DNA of 64,000 nucleotides from Acidovorax sp. Leaf160 (GTDB lineage: Bacteria > Pseudomonadota > Gammaproteobacteria > Burkholderiales > Burkholderiaceae_C): NCBI RefSeq assembly GCF_001424265.1, contig NZ_LMOV01000027.1, forward strand, positions 62,001 to 126,000. Direction: 5' to 3'. The notes beneath the pieces are model-generated. The model saw only the letters and a program-made list of their open reading frames with translations. It did no database searches and was not told the origin of the DNA. Each line of letters begins with the position of its first letter. Position 1 is the stretch's first letter. A program made the position numbers and the translations under genes. Positions 45,102-53,132 of the stretch are shown in pieces.

Positions 45102-45148
45102 TCTCTTCGTGAGATGGTTGATGCAGATAATAATCTTCAAAAGAGATT
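45102..45148. promoter_or_regulatory. Two LysR-type inverted repeats between LysR and MFS genes
   Basis: TCTC-TTCGT-GAGA (45102-45114, T-N11-A form) and AATCT-TCAAAAG-AGATT (45132-45148). Both lie in the unusually AT-rich 73-base divergent region and share the CTCTT/CTTNAAAGAG flavour. Typical placement of recognition and activation sites for a LysR regulator. Confidence 0.55.
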
Positions 45149-45166
45149 CATCCAAGCGCCTGTTCC

Positions 45167-46429
45167 ATGCCCCCACCACCGCTCTCCCTCCGCCCCCTGG
45201 CGGTAGCCCTGGCCGGCATGCTCGCGCTGGCGGCGGCCATGGGCATCGGCCGGTTCGCATTCACGCCGCTGCTGCCCATGATGCTGCGGGACGGCACCGT
45301 CTCTTTGGCGGGCGGCAGCTGGCTGGCGGCCGTCAACTACACCGGCTACCTGGTCGGGGCGCTGGCCTGCATGGCGCTGCCCTGGGTGGCGCCACGCACG
45401 GCGCGCGCCTGGCAGGGCGCACGGCTGGCGCGCTGGGGGCTGGCGGCGACGGTGCTGCTGACCTGCGCGATGGCGCTGCCCGTGGCGGCGGCCTGGCCGG
45501 CGCTGCGGGGCGCGGCGGGCTTCGTCAGCGCGGTGGTGTTCCTCAACGTGTCGGCCTGGTGCATGGGGCGGCTGACGGTGCTGGGCCAGCCCGCGCTGGG
45601 CGGGCTGATCTTCTGCGGCCCGGGGGTGGGCATCGTGCTGACGGGGCTGTCGGCCAGCGCCATGGTGGCCGCGCACTGGCCGGCCGCGCTGGGCTGGGCC
45701 GCCTTCGGGGCGCTCAGTGCCGTGCTGGCGGCGCTGGCATGGCCGGTGCTGCGCGGGGCCGCGCTGGGCGAACGTGCTGCCCAGGCTTCGGGCGCCGGCA
45801 GCACCCACCATGCACTGCCCCCGCCGGGCGGTGCGGCGGCCCGCGGGCTGCTGACGCTGGGGTATGCGCTGGCCGGCCTGGGCTACATCGTCACCGCCAC
45901 CTTCCTGCCCGTCATCGCCCGCGCCGCGCTGCCGGCCGGCTCGCCCTGGCCCGACCTGTTCTGGCCGCTCTTCGGCGCGGGCGTGGCCCTGGGCGCGGCG
46001 CTCTCTACCCGCACGCCGGCGGCGTGGGACCGGCGCTGGCTGCTGGCCGGCTGCTATGCCCTGCAGGCCGGCGCCATCGGCCTGGGCCTGGTGTGGCCGC
46101 AGGCGGCCGGCTTCGCGCTGGGCAGCCTGCTGCTGGGGCTGCCCTTCACCGCCATCACGTTCTATGCCCTGCAGGAAGCCCGGTGCCTGTGGCCCGGCGC
46201 GGGCGACAGCTTCGCCGGCCTGCTCACGGCCGCCTACGGTGTCGGCCAGATCGCCGGGCCGCCGATGGTGGCGTGGATGCTGCACCACGCGGCCACGCCG
46301 GGCCAGGGCTTCGTCTGGGGCCTGTCGGTGGCGGCGGGGGCGCTGGTGCTGGGCGCGGGGCTGTGGGCGGCGATGGCGCGGCGCTGGCCGCTGGCCGCCG
46401 GAGGGGATGCGATGGCGGGCGCGCGATGA
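45167..46429 (+). CDS. YbfB/YjiJ family MFS transporter
   Basis: 420 residues, 12 membrane helices. The family signature 'AAAMGIGRFAFTPLLPMML' stands at the first helix (about 20-38), and 'AVNYTGYLVGALACM' and 'AAYGVGQIAGPPMVAWM' are also typical. Substrate unknown; relatives are annotated as sugar or drug transporters without proof. Divergent from a LysR gene that probably controls it. Ends 12 bases before the convergent histidine kinase gene. Confidence 0.9.
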   Translation: MPPPPLSLRPLAVALAGMLALAAAMGIGRFAFTPLLPMMLRDGTVSLAGGSWLAAVNYTGYLVGALACMALPWVAPRTARAWQGARLARWGLAATVLLTCAMALPVAAAWPALRGAAGFVSAVVFLNVSAWCMGRLTVLGQPALGGLIFCGPGVGIVLTGLSASAMVAAHWPAALGWAAFGALSAVLAALAWPVLRGAALGERAAQASGAGSTHHALPPPGGAAARGLLTLGYALAGLGYIVTATFLPVIARAALPAGSPWPDLFWPLFGAGVALGAALSTRTPAAWDRRWLLAGCYALQAGAIGLGLVWPQAAGFALGSLLLGLPFTAITFYALQEARCLWPGAGDSFAGLLTAAYGVGQIAGPPMVAWMLHHAATPGQGFVWGLSVAAGALVLGAGLWAAMARRWPLAAGGDAMAGAR

Positions 46430-46441
46430 GGGCGGCTGCCC

Positions 46442-47671
46442 TCAGCCGCCCCGCGGCAGGCTGAGCACGAAGCAGGCGCCCGGCGCGCCGTCGGGCCGGT
46501 CGGTGCAGCGCACCGCGCCATCATGCCGCTGGGCGATGGAGCGCACCAGGGCCAGCCCCAGGCCCACGCCGCCGGAGCGCTCGCTGGCGCCGGGCAGGCG
46601 GTAGAACGGCTCGAAGATGCGCTCGCGCTGGTCGGGCGGCACGCCGGGGCCGTGGTCGCACACGCTCACCTCCACGCGGTCGCCCGCGGCGCGCAGCGTC
46701 ATGGTGATGTCGCCCTGGCTGTAGCGGCGGGCGTTTTCCAGCAGGTTGCGCAGCGCCCGGCGCAGCAGCTTGGCCACGCCGCGCACTTCCAGCGCGTGTG
46801 CCGGCGTGCCGGCATCGGCCTGCAGTTCGGCATCCACCCGCACGCATTCCTCGGCCGCCAGACCCATCAAGTCCACCGCCTCGACGGTGCCCACGTCGGC
46901 CTCGCGCGCGTCCAGCCGGCTGGCCAGCAGGATCTCATCGACCAGCTGGTCCAGCTCGGCGATGTTGCGCAGGATCTCGGCGCGGAAGTTGGGCGAGGGC
47001 GCGTTGCCCTGCATCAGCTCCAGCCCCATGCGGATGCGCGTGAGCGGCGAGCGCAGCTCGTGCGAGGCATTGGCCAGCAGCGATTTGTGAGAGGCCACCA
47101 GGGTCTCGATGCGCGCGGCGGCGGCGTTGAACTGGCGCGCCAGATCGGCCACCTCGTCCTGCCCGCGCTCGGCCACGCGCACCGACAGGTCGCCTTCGCC
47201 GAAGCGCTGCACGCCGCGCTGCAGGGTTTCCAGCCGCTGCAGCAGCCGGCGGATGATCGGGAACACGCCCACCGTGACGGCGATGCCCACCAGCGCCAGC
47301 ACCCAGATGAAGCCGAACGGCGGGCTCAGCCAGAAGGCCGCGTCGTAGCGGCCGGGGCGGGCCGGGCGCGGACGGGGCGACATCTCCAGCGTGTAGGCGG
47401 CGCCGTCCAGCCCTTCGAGCATGAATTCCAGCCCTTCGCCGGGCTCGGTCGGACGGCGCAGCGCCTGGCCCTTGAGCTTGGGGTGGCCCTGGGCGTCGCG
47501 CAGCACGAACTCGCGCCCGGGCGGCTGCTGCGCCGCGGTCTGCTGGGCGTTGTGCTCGGCCGCGATGCGCCAGGCGAGACCCACCAGCAGCGCGAACACC
47601 GCCACGCCGCCCACGACGGCAAGCCAGATGCGCAGGTAGAGCCGGCGGGAAAAGGGGCTGACTAGCGACAT
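46442..47671 (-). CDS. Sensor histidine kinase, CpxA/RstB-like
   Basis: 409 residues from the ATG at 47671; the frame stays open upstream into the gap before the regulator gene without family features. Membrane helices at about residues 12-33 and 125-145 bracket a short periplasmic domain. Then come HAMP ('GVQRFGEGDLSVRV'), HisKA His in 'LANASHELRSPLTRIRMGLE' near residue 206, N box 'RALRNLLENARRYS', and ATPase boxes 'DHGPGVP' and 'GGVGLGLALV'. The partner regulator gene is upstream (148-base gap). CpxA-type kinases sense envelope stress; the signal here is inference. Confidence 0.92.
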   Translation of the reverse strand: MSLVSPFSRRLYLRIWLAVVGGVAVFALLVGLAWRIAAEHNAQQTAAQQPPGREFVLRDAQGHPKLKGQALRRPTEPGEGLEFMLEGLDGAAYTLEMSPRPRPARPGRYDAAFWLSPPFGFIWVLALVGIAVTVGVFPIIRRLLQRLETLQRGVQRFGEGDLSVRVAERGQDEVADLARQFNAAAARIETLVASHKSLLANASHELRSPLTRIRMGLELMQGNAPSPNFRAEILRNIAELDQLVDEILLASRLDAREADVGTVEAVDLMGLAAEECVRVDAELQADAGTPAHALEVRGVAKLLRRALRNLLENARRYSQGDITMTLRAAGDRVEVSVCDHGPGVPPDQRERIFEPFYRLPGASERSGGVGLGLALVRSIAQRHDGAVRCTDRPDGAPGACFVLSLPRGG

Positions 47672-47819
47672 GTCTGCGGTCCGGAGCAGTTCGCAACCGA
47701 TGGCGGCCCGCCGATGTCGCGTGGCCTTCCGTGTCCGAACGCCGCAGAGCAGGCGACGCCAGCGGACGCCGTGGAACGGGCGCTGCCAGGCCGCTGGCGA
47801 CTCAGGGGGTGCTGCATGG

Positions 47820-48536
47820 CTAGTCTTGCTGCTTGGCGAAGACGTAGCCCACGCCACGCACCGTGAGGATGCGGCGTGGGTTCTTGGCGTCCTGTTCGAT
47901 GGCGGCGCGGATGCGGCCCATGTGGACGTCGATGGAGCGGTCGAAGGCCTCCAGTTCGCGGCCGCGCACGGCTTCCATGATCTGGTCGCGCGTCAGCACG
48001 CGGCCGGCGCGCTCGGCCAGGGCGACCAGCAGGTCGAACTGGTAGGAGGTGAGTTCCGCCGGCTGGCCGCCGACCGACACGGTGCGGGCATCGCGGTCGA
48101 TCTCCAGCGTGCCGAAGCGCAGCAGCTGCGGCGCGGGCCGGGCGCCGTTTTCACGGCGGCGCAGGATGGCGCGGATGCGGGCCAGCAGTTCGCGCGGCTC
48201 GAAGGGCTTGGGCAGGTAGTCGTCGGCGCCCAGCTCCAGGCCGATGATGCGGTCCATCGGGTCGCCCTTGGCGGTGAGCATGAGCACCGGCACCTGGGCC
48301 GCGCCACCGGGCAGCGCGCGGATGCGGCGGCAGACTTCCAGGCCGTCCATGTCGGGCAGCATCAGATCGAGGATCACCAGGTCGGGCAGGGCGGCGCCGC
48401 CATCGCCCTGCAAATGCGCCAGGCCGCTGCCGCCATCCGCCTTGTGCGTGACCTGCAGGCCCGACTGGGCCAGGTACTCGCCCACCATCTCGGCCAGGCG
48501 GGCGTCGTCTTCGATCATCAGCAGTTGGGAACTCAT
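47820..48536 (-). CDS. OmpR-family response regulator, CpxR/RstA-like
   Basis: 238 residues. Receiver with 'MIEDDARL', Asp near residue 56 in 'LVILDLMLPDMDG' and Lys in 'LPKPFEP'. The run 'DRIIGLELGADDYLPKPF' closely follows E. coli CpxR. The winged helix has 'LTSYQFDLLVALAERAG' and 'FDRSIDVHMGRIRAAIE'. 79 bases upstream of its start is a GTAAA-N5-GTAAA direct repeat, the CpxR box, so it probably regulates itself. Its kinase follows 148 bases downstream, an unusually wide spacing. Confidence 0.93.
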   Translation of the reverse strand: MSSQLLMIEDDARLAEMVGEYLAQSGLQVTHKADGGSGLAHLQGDGGAALPDLVILDLMLPDMDGLEVCRRIRALPGGAAQVPVLMLTAKGDPMDRIIGLELGADDYLPKPFEPRELLARIRAILRRRENGARPAPQLLRFGTLEIDRDARTVSVGGQPAELTSYQFDLLVALAERAGRVLTRDQIMEAVRGRELEAFDRSIDVHMGRIRAAIEQDAKNPRRILTVRGVGYVFAKQQD

Positions 48537-48614
48537 GGCGGGGCGTTGTCAGGTGGTGGGGTGGGCGGGGAGGCTCATGGTCGCGCCTGGCTATCTCGGC
48601 CCGTTGAAGTCTCT

Positions 48615-48629
48615 GTAAAGTTAGGTAAA
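48615..48629 (+). promoter_or_regulatory. CpxR-box-like site GTAAA-N5-GTAAA
   Basis: GTAAAGTTAGGTAAA on the + strand, matching the E. coli CpxR consensus of two GTAAA words with a five-base spacer. It lies 79 bases upstream of the CpxR-like regulator gene (minus strand) and 59 bases after the cysteine hydrolase gene. Confidence 0.65.
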
Positions 48630-48687
48630 CCGGGATTCCTTGCGATCCCTGCGCGCATTGCGCCGGGCCGGTCCGCTCGCCCCGGTC

Positions 48688-49275
48688 TCACTTCGTCAGC
48701 ACTGGCGGCACCGGGGCCGGGGCGGCCGGGACGAAGTCGATGGCCTCCGCCGGCACGGCGCGAATCGGCGTGCCGAAACTCTTGAGCGACGGCAGCGTGG
48801 CGTTGTGATGGGTGCGTATGGCGTCGGCGCCGGCATGGGGCTTGTCGTGCGTGGTGTGTGCGTCGGACGCCAGGGTGACCGGAAAGCCCAGCGCGGCGGC
48901 GCGGCGCACGGTGGTGTCCACGCAGAACTCGGTCGCGTAGCCGCAGACCACCAATTCGGTCGCGCCACAGCCCAGCAGCTTGTCGGCCAGGTCGGTGCGC
49001 AGGAAGGCGTCGGGCGTGGTCTTGCGCACGAAGGCATCGCTTTCCTCGTCCACCTGCAGGCCGGACTGCAGCTGCCAGCCCGGGCTGGCATGCACCAGCG
49101 GGCCGCCGCTGTCCTCGGCCTGCTCGTGCTGCACGAAGACGACGGCGGCGCCCGCCGCGCGCGCCCGGGCGGCCAGCGCATCGATGCGGGCGATGACGGC
49201 GTCGGCGTCGGCCGGGCGCGGGGCTGGGTCGAACAGGGCGGCTTGCGTATCGATGACGAGCAGGGCGATGGACAT
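48688..49275 (-). CDS. Isochorismatase-like cysteine hydrolase
   Basis: 195 residues, Rossmann-like hydrolase. Catalytic triad visible: Asp9 in 'LLVIDTQAALF', Lys in 'AFVRKTTPDAF' near residue 85, and Cys in 'YATEFCVDTTVRRA' near residue 118, with the family's cis-peptide region before the Cys. The group includes nicotinamidases, N-carbamoyl amidases and true isochorismatases; the substrate cannot be named. The C-terminal tail is Pro/Ala/Val-rich ('FVPAAPAPVPPVLTK'). A dispersed repeat begins two to three bases upstream of its start codon, with no ribosome site visible. Confidence 0.9.
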   Translation of the reverse strand: MSIALLVIDTQAALFDPAPRPADADAVIARIDALAARARAAGAAVVFVQHEQAEDSGGPLVHASPGWQLQSGLQVDEESDAFVRKTTPDAFLRTDLADKLLGCGATELVVCGYATEFCVDTTVRRAAALGFPVTLASDAHTTHDKPHAGADAIRTHHNATLPSLKSFGTPIRAVPAEAIDFVPAAPAPVPPVLTK

Positions 49276-49277
49276 GG

Positions 49278-49335
49278 TTTGCTACTACTTTTATATCTGA
49301 ATGCGCTGATGCATCAAGCGCGACTGGCCATTTTG
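49278..49335 (+). repeat. Dispersed ~60-base two-hairpin repeat, copy 5 (diverged)
   Basis: TTGCTACTACTTTTATATC, then TGAATGCGCTGATGCATCAAGCGCGACTGGCCATTTTGAC. The first hairpin is degraded but the GCGCT...AAGCGC half and the final TTTTGAC are kept. It covers the 3' end of ampG including the stop codon (49314-49316) and reaches to within three bases of the neighbouring start codon (49275). Confidence 0.65.
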
Positions 49336-50699
49336 ACCTTGGAGGCCAGTGCCACCAGCAGCAGCACCGGCAGCCCCAGCAGCGCGGTGGCCACGAAGAA
49401 TTCGGGGTAGCCGTACGCATCGACGAAGCGGCCCGAGAAGCCGGCGATCCACTTGGGCGCCAGCAGCATCATGGAACTGAAGAGCGCGTACTGCGTGGCC
49501 GAATATTGCACGTTCGTCAGGCTCGACAGGTAGGCGATGAACGCGGCCGAGGCGATGCCGCCCGAGAGGTTGTCGGCCGACACCACCAGCATCAGCAGCG
49601 TGACGTCGTGGCCCTGCGTGCTCAGCCAGGCGAACAGCAGGTTGCTGAGCGCGCTCAAGGCCGCGCCCAGCATCAGCACGCGCATGACCCCCAGGCGCAT
49701 CGACAGCACCCCGCCCACGAAGGCGCCTGCCAGCGTGGCCAGCACGCCGAACACCTTGCTGACGGCGGCCACCTCGTCCTTGGTGTAGCCCATGTCCACA
49801 TAGAACGGATTGGCCATGATGCCCATCACCACATCGCTGATGCGGTAGACGGCGATGAGCGAGAGCAGCAGCGCGGCCTGCCAGCGGTAGCGGCGGATGA
49901 AGTCGGCGAACGGCTCGATCAGCGCGCCGCGCAGCCACTCGGCCGCATTGCGCGCGGGCGGCAGGGGGCGCGGCGCGGGCTCGCGCGAGAGCAGCACGGT
50001 GAGCGTGCCCACCAGCATCGACGCGGCCATGACGAGGTAGGCCACCTGCCAGGCGCCGTGCTGGTAAGTGCCGGCGGCGGCGGGCGATTCGGCCCGCGCC
50101 GCCACCCACAGCACGCCCGCACCGGCCCAGATCATCGCCAGCCGGTAGCCCGTCTGGTAGGTGGCGGCCAGCGCGGCCTGGCGGTCGGCGTCGGCCGATT
50201 CGATGCGGAAGGCGTCGAGCGCGATGTCCTGCGTGGCCGAGCCGAAAGCGACGAAGAGCGCGCACCACACCATGGGCGCCAGCGCCACGCGCGGGTCGTT
50301 GAAGGCCATGCCGGCCAGCCCGCCCATGACCAGCACCTGCGACAGCAGCAGCCAGCTGCGGCGCCGGCCCAGCGCGCGTGTCAGCCAGGGCAGGGGCAGC
50401 CGGTCCACCAGCGGCGCCCAGACCCACTTGAACGCATAGGCCAGCCCGACCCAGCTGAGATAGCCGATGGTGGTGCGGTCCACCCCCGCCTCGCGCAGCC
50501 AGAAGGACAGCGTGCCCAGCACCAGCAAGAGCGGCAGCCCGGCCGAAAAACCCAGCGCCAGCATGCGCAGGCTGGCGGGCTCGCGGTAGACGCGCAGGGC
50601 CTGGGCCCAGCTGCGGCGGGGTGCGGGGGACTCCGCGGCCGGCGAGGTCGGGGGCGTCTGGTCGGAGGGCAGCGGGGCAGGCGGGGGCGTCGAAGACAT
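49314..50699 (-). CDS. ampG: AmpG family muropeptide MFS transporter
   Basis: 461 residues from the ATG at 50699; longer frames upstream are low-complexity. A Pro-rich N-terminal tail of about 30 residues precedes 12-14 membrane helices. Typical AmpG features: 'LGFSAGLPLLLVLGTLSFWLRE', 'TTIGYLSWVGLAYAFKWVWAPLVDRL', and 'FGSATQDIALDAFRIE'. AmpG imports GlcNAc-anhydroMurNAc muropeptides for wall recycling, which also feeds beta-lactamase induction. The last codons (Ser-Arg-Ala) lie inside a dispersed repeat, so the C-terminus may have been altered by it. Confidence 0.92.
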   Translation of the reverse strand: MSSTPPPAPLPSDQTPPTSPAAESPAPRRSWAQALRVYREPASLRMLALGFSAGLPLLLVLGTLSFWLREAGVDRTTIGYLSWVGLAYAFKWVWAPLVDRLPLPWLTRALGRRRSWLLLSQVLVMGGLAGMAFNDPRVALAPMVWCALFVAFGSATQDIALDAFRIESADADRQAALAATYQTGYRLAMIWAGAGVLWVAARAESPAAAGTYQHGAWQVAYLVMAASMLVGTLTVLLSREPAPRPLPPARNAAEWLRGALIEPFADFIRRYRWQAALLLSLIAVYRISDVVMGIMANPFYVDMGYTKDEVAAVSKVFGVLATLAGAFVGGVLSMRLGVMRVLMLGAALSALSNLLFAWLSTQGHDVTLLMLVVSADNLSGGIASAAFIAYLSSLTNVQYSATQYALFSSMMLLAPKWIAGFSGRFVDAYGYPEFFVATALLGLPVLLLVALASKVKMASRA

Positions 50700-50933
50700 G
50701 GCGGGCAGGGCGGGAGAGGAACGGGTGTGCCGGGCCCGCGAAGGCTGATGGCGGGCGTGGTCGGGACGGGCCGTGGACAGATCCGGCAGGCCGGTTGGCT
50801 GGCACAGGCGCAGTGGACGGCGATTATCGGCCTGCACCGCCTCGCGCCGTGGGCGACGGCCGGCCAGCGCCGGGTGGCCCCCGGTGGTGGGAGGCGAGTG
50901 GCTCCGGTGCGCCCGCGTCGGGCGTGCTGTCCA

Positions 50934-51881
50934 TCACCCGCCCGGCCCGGGGGTGCCTGCCGGTGGCATTCCCGTCGCCGGGGCACCGCCCCGGCGGGCG
51001 AGGTAGTCGGCCAGCAGCGCTGCGGCGGCCGGCAGGCCGTCGCCTGCGCGGGCACAGATCGCAAAGCGGCGCCGGGCCCAGGGGTCGGCGAGCGGCACCA
51101 CCCGCACGCCGCTGGCGGCGGCGAAGGGCTCGGCGACTTCGCGCGGCACCACGCTGATCGCGAGGTTGGCGCGCACCACGCGCAGCGCCGCGTCGAAGTT
51201 GGAGACGAACACCCGGTGCAGCAGCGTGCGCCCCTCCAGCGCGGCGGCGCGCGACAGCAGCACCTGCACCGCGCTCAGCGCCGGCATGCTGACGAACTCA
51301 TAGCCCAGCACGTCGGCGAAGCGCACGCTCTCCAGCGCCGTCACGGGGTGCGAGGGATGGGCCGCGATGGCGAGGTGGTCGCTGCGGTAGGCACGCGTGT
51401 GCAGGCCCTGCAGGTCGGCCGCGTCCCAGCAGATGCCCAGCGAGGCGCTGCCCTCGCGCACGCCGCGCACCACCTCCGGGCTCACGCGCTCTTCCATGCT
51501 CACCTGGATGTCGCGGTGCGCGGGCTCCTGCAGAAAGGCGGCCACGTCGTCGGCCAGCGATTCGGCCATGACCGAGGCGGTGACCAGCATGCGGACATGG
51601 CCGCGCACGCCCGTGGCGAAGCCAGCCATGTCCCGCTCGATGCGGCCGGCGGTGGCGAGCATCTCGCGCGCGTGCTCCAGCAGCGTCTCTCCGGCCGGGG
51701 TGGGGGCCACGCCGTGGCGCTTGCGCACCAGCAACTGCGTGCCCACCGTGTCCTCCAGCTGCGCCAGGCGCTTGCTGACGGCCGAGCCCACGATCGATTC
51801 GCGCTCGGCCGCGCGCGCGATGTTGCGTTGCTCGCAGACGGCCACGAAGAGCCGCAGGGTCAGCAGATCGAGGGAGCGCAT
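50934..51881 (-). CDS. LysR family transcriptional regulator
   Basis: 315 residues from the ATG at 51881. Helix-turn-helix 'NIARAAERESIVGSAVSKRLAQLEDTVG' (about 20-47), then 'LLVRKRHGVAPTPAGETLLEHAREML' and an effector domain. Divergent from a CoA-linked catabolic operon (HMG-CoA lyase-like, CoA-transferase, Bug receptor) that it most likely controls. The 127 bases between the two starts contain several LysR-type inverted repeats. Confidence 0.92.
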   Translation of the reverse strand: MRSLDLLTLRLFVAVCEQRNIARAAERESIVGSAVSKRLAQLEDTVGTQLLVRKRHGVAPTPAGETLLEHAREMLATAGRIERDMAGFATGVRGHVRMLVTASVMAESLADDVAAFLQEPAHRDIQVSMEERVSPEVVRGVREGSASLGICWDAADLQGLHTRAYRSDHLAIAAHPSHPVTALESVRFADVLGYEFVSMPALSAVQVLLSRAAALEGRTLLHRVFVSNFDAALRVVRANLAISVVPREVAEPFAAASGVRVVPLADPWARRRFAICARAGDGLPAAAALLADYLARRGGAPATGMPPAGTPGPGG

Positions 51882-51898
51882 AGGGTGGGGTGAAGATG

Positions 51899-51962
51899 TT
51901 CCATTCGGGAAATTCTGGACTTCCCAAATTGAGATCACGGAGTGTGCGGGAATTTCTAGAAT
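51899..51962. promoter_or_regulatory. Operator/promoter region of the HMG-CoA lyase operon
   Basis: TTCC-ATTCG-GGAA (51899-51911, T-N11-A form), overlapping GGAAATTCTGGACTTCC (51908-51924), then TTTCTAGAA (51953-51961) over a TAGAAT -10-like hexamer (51957-51962). If that -10 is real, transcription starts near 51969, which favours the ATG at 52009 over the one at 51961. Confidence 0.5.
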
Positions 51963-52008
51963 GGTTGCGTCCCTTTTGCACGCAGGCCCGGTCCGCCGGG
52001 TAAAGCCC

Positions 52009-53079
52009 ATGCCCGCCACCGATCCGACCGCAGCCGCGCCTTTTGCCCCGTCTTCCGCCCTGCCGTCCGGCGCAGCGGCATCCGTGGACCCACCGGTTCC
52101 CACGGGCGCCGCTTCCGGCCGCCCGGCAGGCCGGCCCAGCGCCCAGGTGCGCGAAGTCGGCTTGCGCGATGGCCTGCAGAGCATCGCGGCCACCGTCCCC
52201 ACCCATCGCAAGATGGCCTGGATCGCCGCCGCCCACGCGGCCGGCCAGCGCGAGATCGAGGTCGGCTCCTTCGTGCCCGCGCGCCTGCTGCCGCAACTGG
52301 CGGACACGGCCGAGGTGCTGGCGTTCGCGCGCACGCTGCCCGGGCTGGTGGCGTCGGTGCTGGTGCCCAACCTGAAGGGCGCCGAACGCGCGCTCGAATG
52401 CGGCGCGCACCTGATGGTGGTGCCGCTCTCGGCGAGCCATGCGCACAGCCTCGCCAACCTGCGCAAGACGCCCGACGAGGTCGTGGCCGAGGTGGCGCGC
52501 ATTCGCGCCGCGCGCGACGCGTCCGGCAGCCGCACGCTGATCGAAGGCGGCGTGGGCACGGCCTTCGGCTGCACGCTGCAGGGCGACGTGGCCGAAAGCG
52601 AAGTGCTGCGGCTGATGCAGGCACTGCTCGATGCCGGCGCCGACCGCGTGAGCCTGGCCGATACCGTGGGCTATGCGGATCCGCAATCGGTGCTGCGGCT
52701 CTTCGGCAAAGCGCGTGCGCTCGTCGGCGACCGCCTGGCCTGCGCGCATTTCCACGACACGCGCGGCATGGGCCTGGCGAATGCCTACGCCGCCTGGCAG
52801 ACCGGCGTGGCGCGCTTCGACGCGAGCCTGGCGGGCATCGGCGGCTGCCCGCATGCGCCGGGCGCGAGCGGCAACGTGGCCACCGAAGACCTCGCCTTCA
52901 TGCTGGAACGCATGGGCGTGGACACGGGGCTCGATCTGCCCGGCCTGCTGGCGCTGCGCGAGCGCGTACGGGGCTGGCTCGATGGCGAGACCCTGCATGG
53001 GACGCTCTGGCGTGCGGGCCTGCCCAAGGGCGGCCTGGTGGCGCACCCCGAAGCCCTGGCCGAACCCGTCTCCGCCTGA
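52009..53079 (+). CDS. Hydroxymethylglutaryl-CoA lyase family protein
   Basis: 356 residues from the ATG at 52009; an in-frame ATG at 51961 would overlap the putative -10 box. TIM-barrel lyase cleaving (S)-HMG-CoA to acetyl-CoA and acetoacetate, or a related 3-hydroxyacyl-CoA. Catalytic residues of HMG-CoA lyase are all recognisable: Arg-Asp in 'VGLRDGLQS', Glu in 'EIEVGSFVPARLLPQ', the metal His pair in 'CAHFHDTRGMGLAN', and Cys in 'GIGGCPHAPGASGNVATED'. The first 50 residues are Pro/Ala/Ser-rich and variable. Followed 53 bases later by a CoA-transferase gene. Confidence 0.9.
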   Translation: MPATDPTAAAPFAPSSALPSGAAASVDPPVPTGAASGRPAGRPSAQVREVGLRDGLQSIAATVPTHRKMAWIAAAHAAGQREIEVGSFVPARLLPQLADTAEVLAFARTLPGLVASVLVPNLKGAERALECGAHLMVVPLSASHAHSLANLRKTPDEVVAEVARIRAARDASGSRTLIEGGVGTAFGCTLQGDVAESEVLRLMQALLDAGADRVSLADTVGYADPQSVLRLFGKARALVGDRLACAHFHDTRGMGLANAYAAWQTGVARFDASLAGIGGCPHAPGASGNVATEDLAFMLERMGVDTGLDLPGLLALRERVRGWLDGETLHGTLWRAGLPKGGLVAHPEALAEPVSA

Positions 53080-53132
53080 TCGCACCGCACCGCCTCCCGT
53101 CCTTCGTTCCCTCTTCGTCCTCGCGCATTCCC

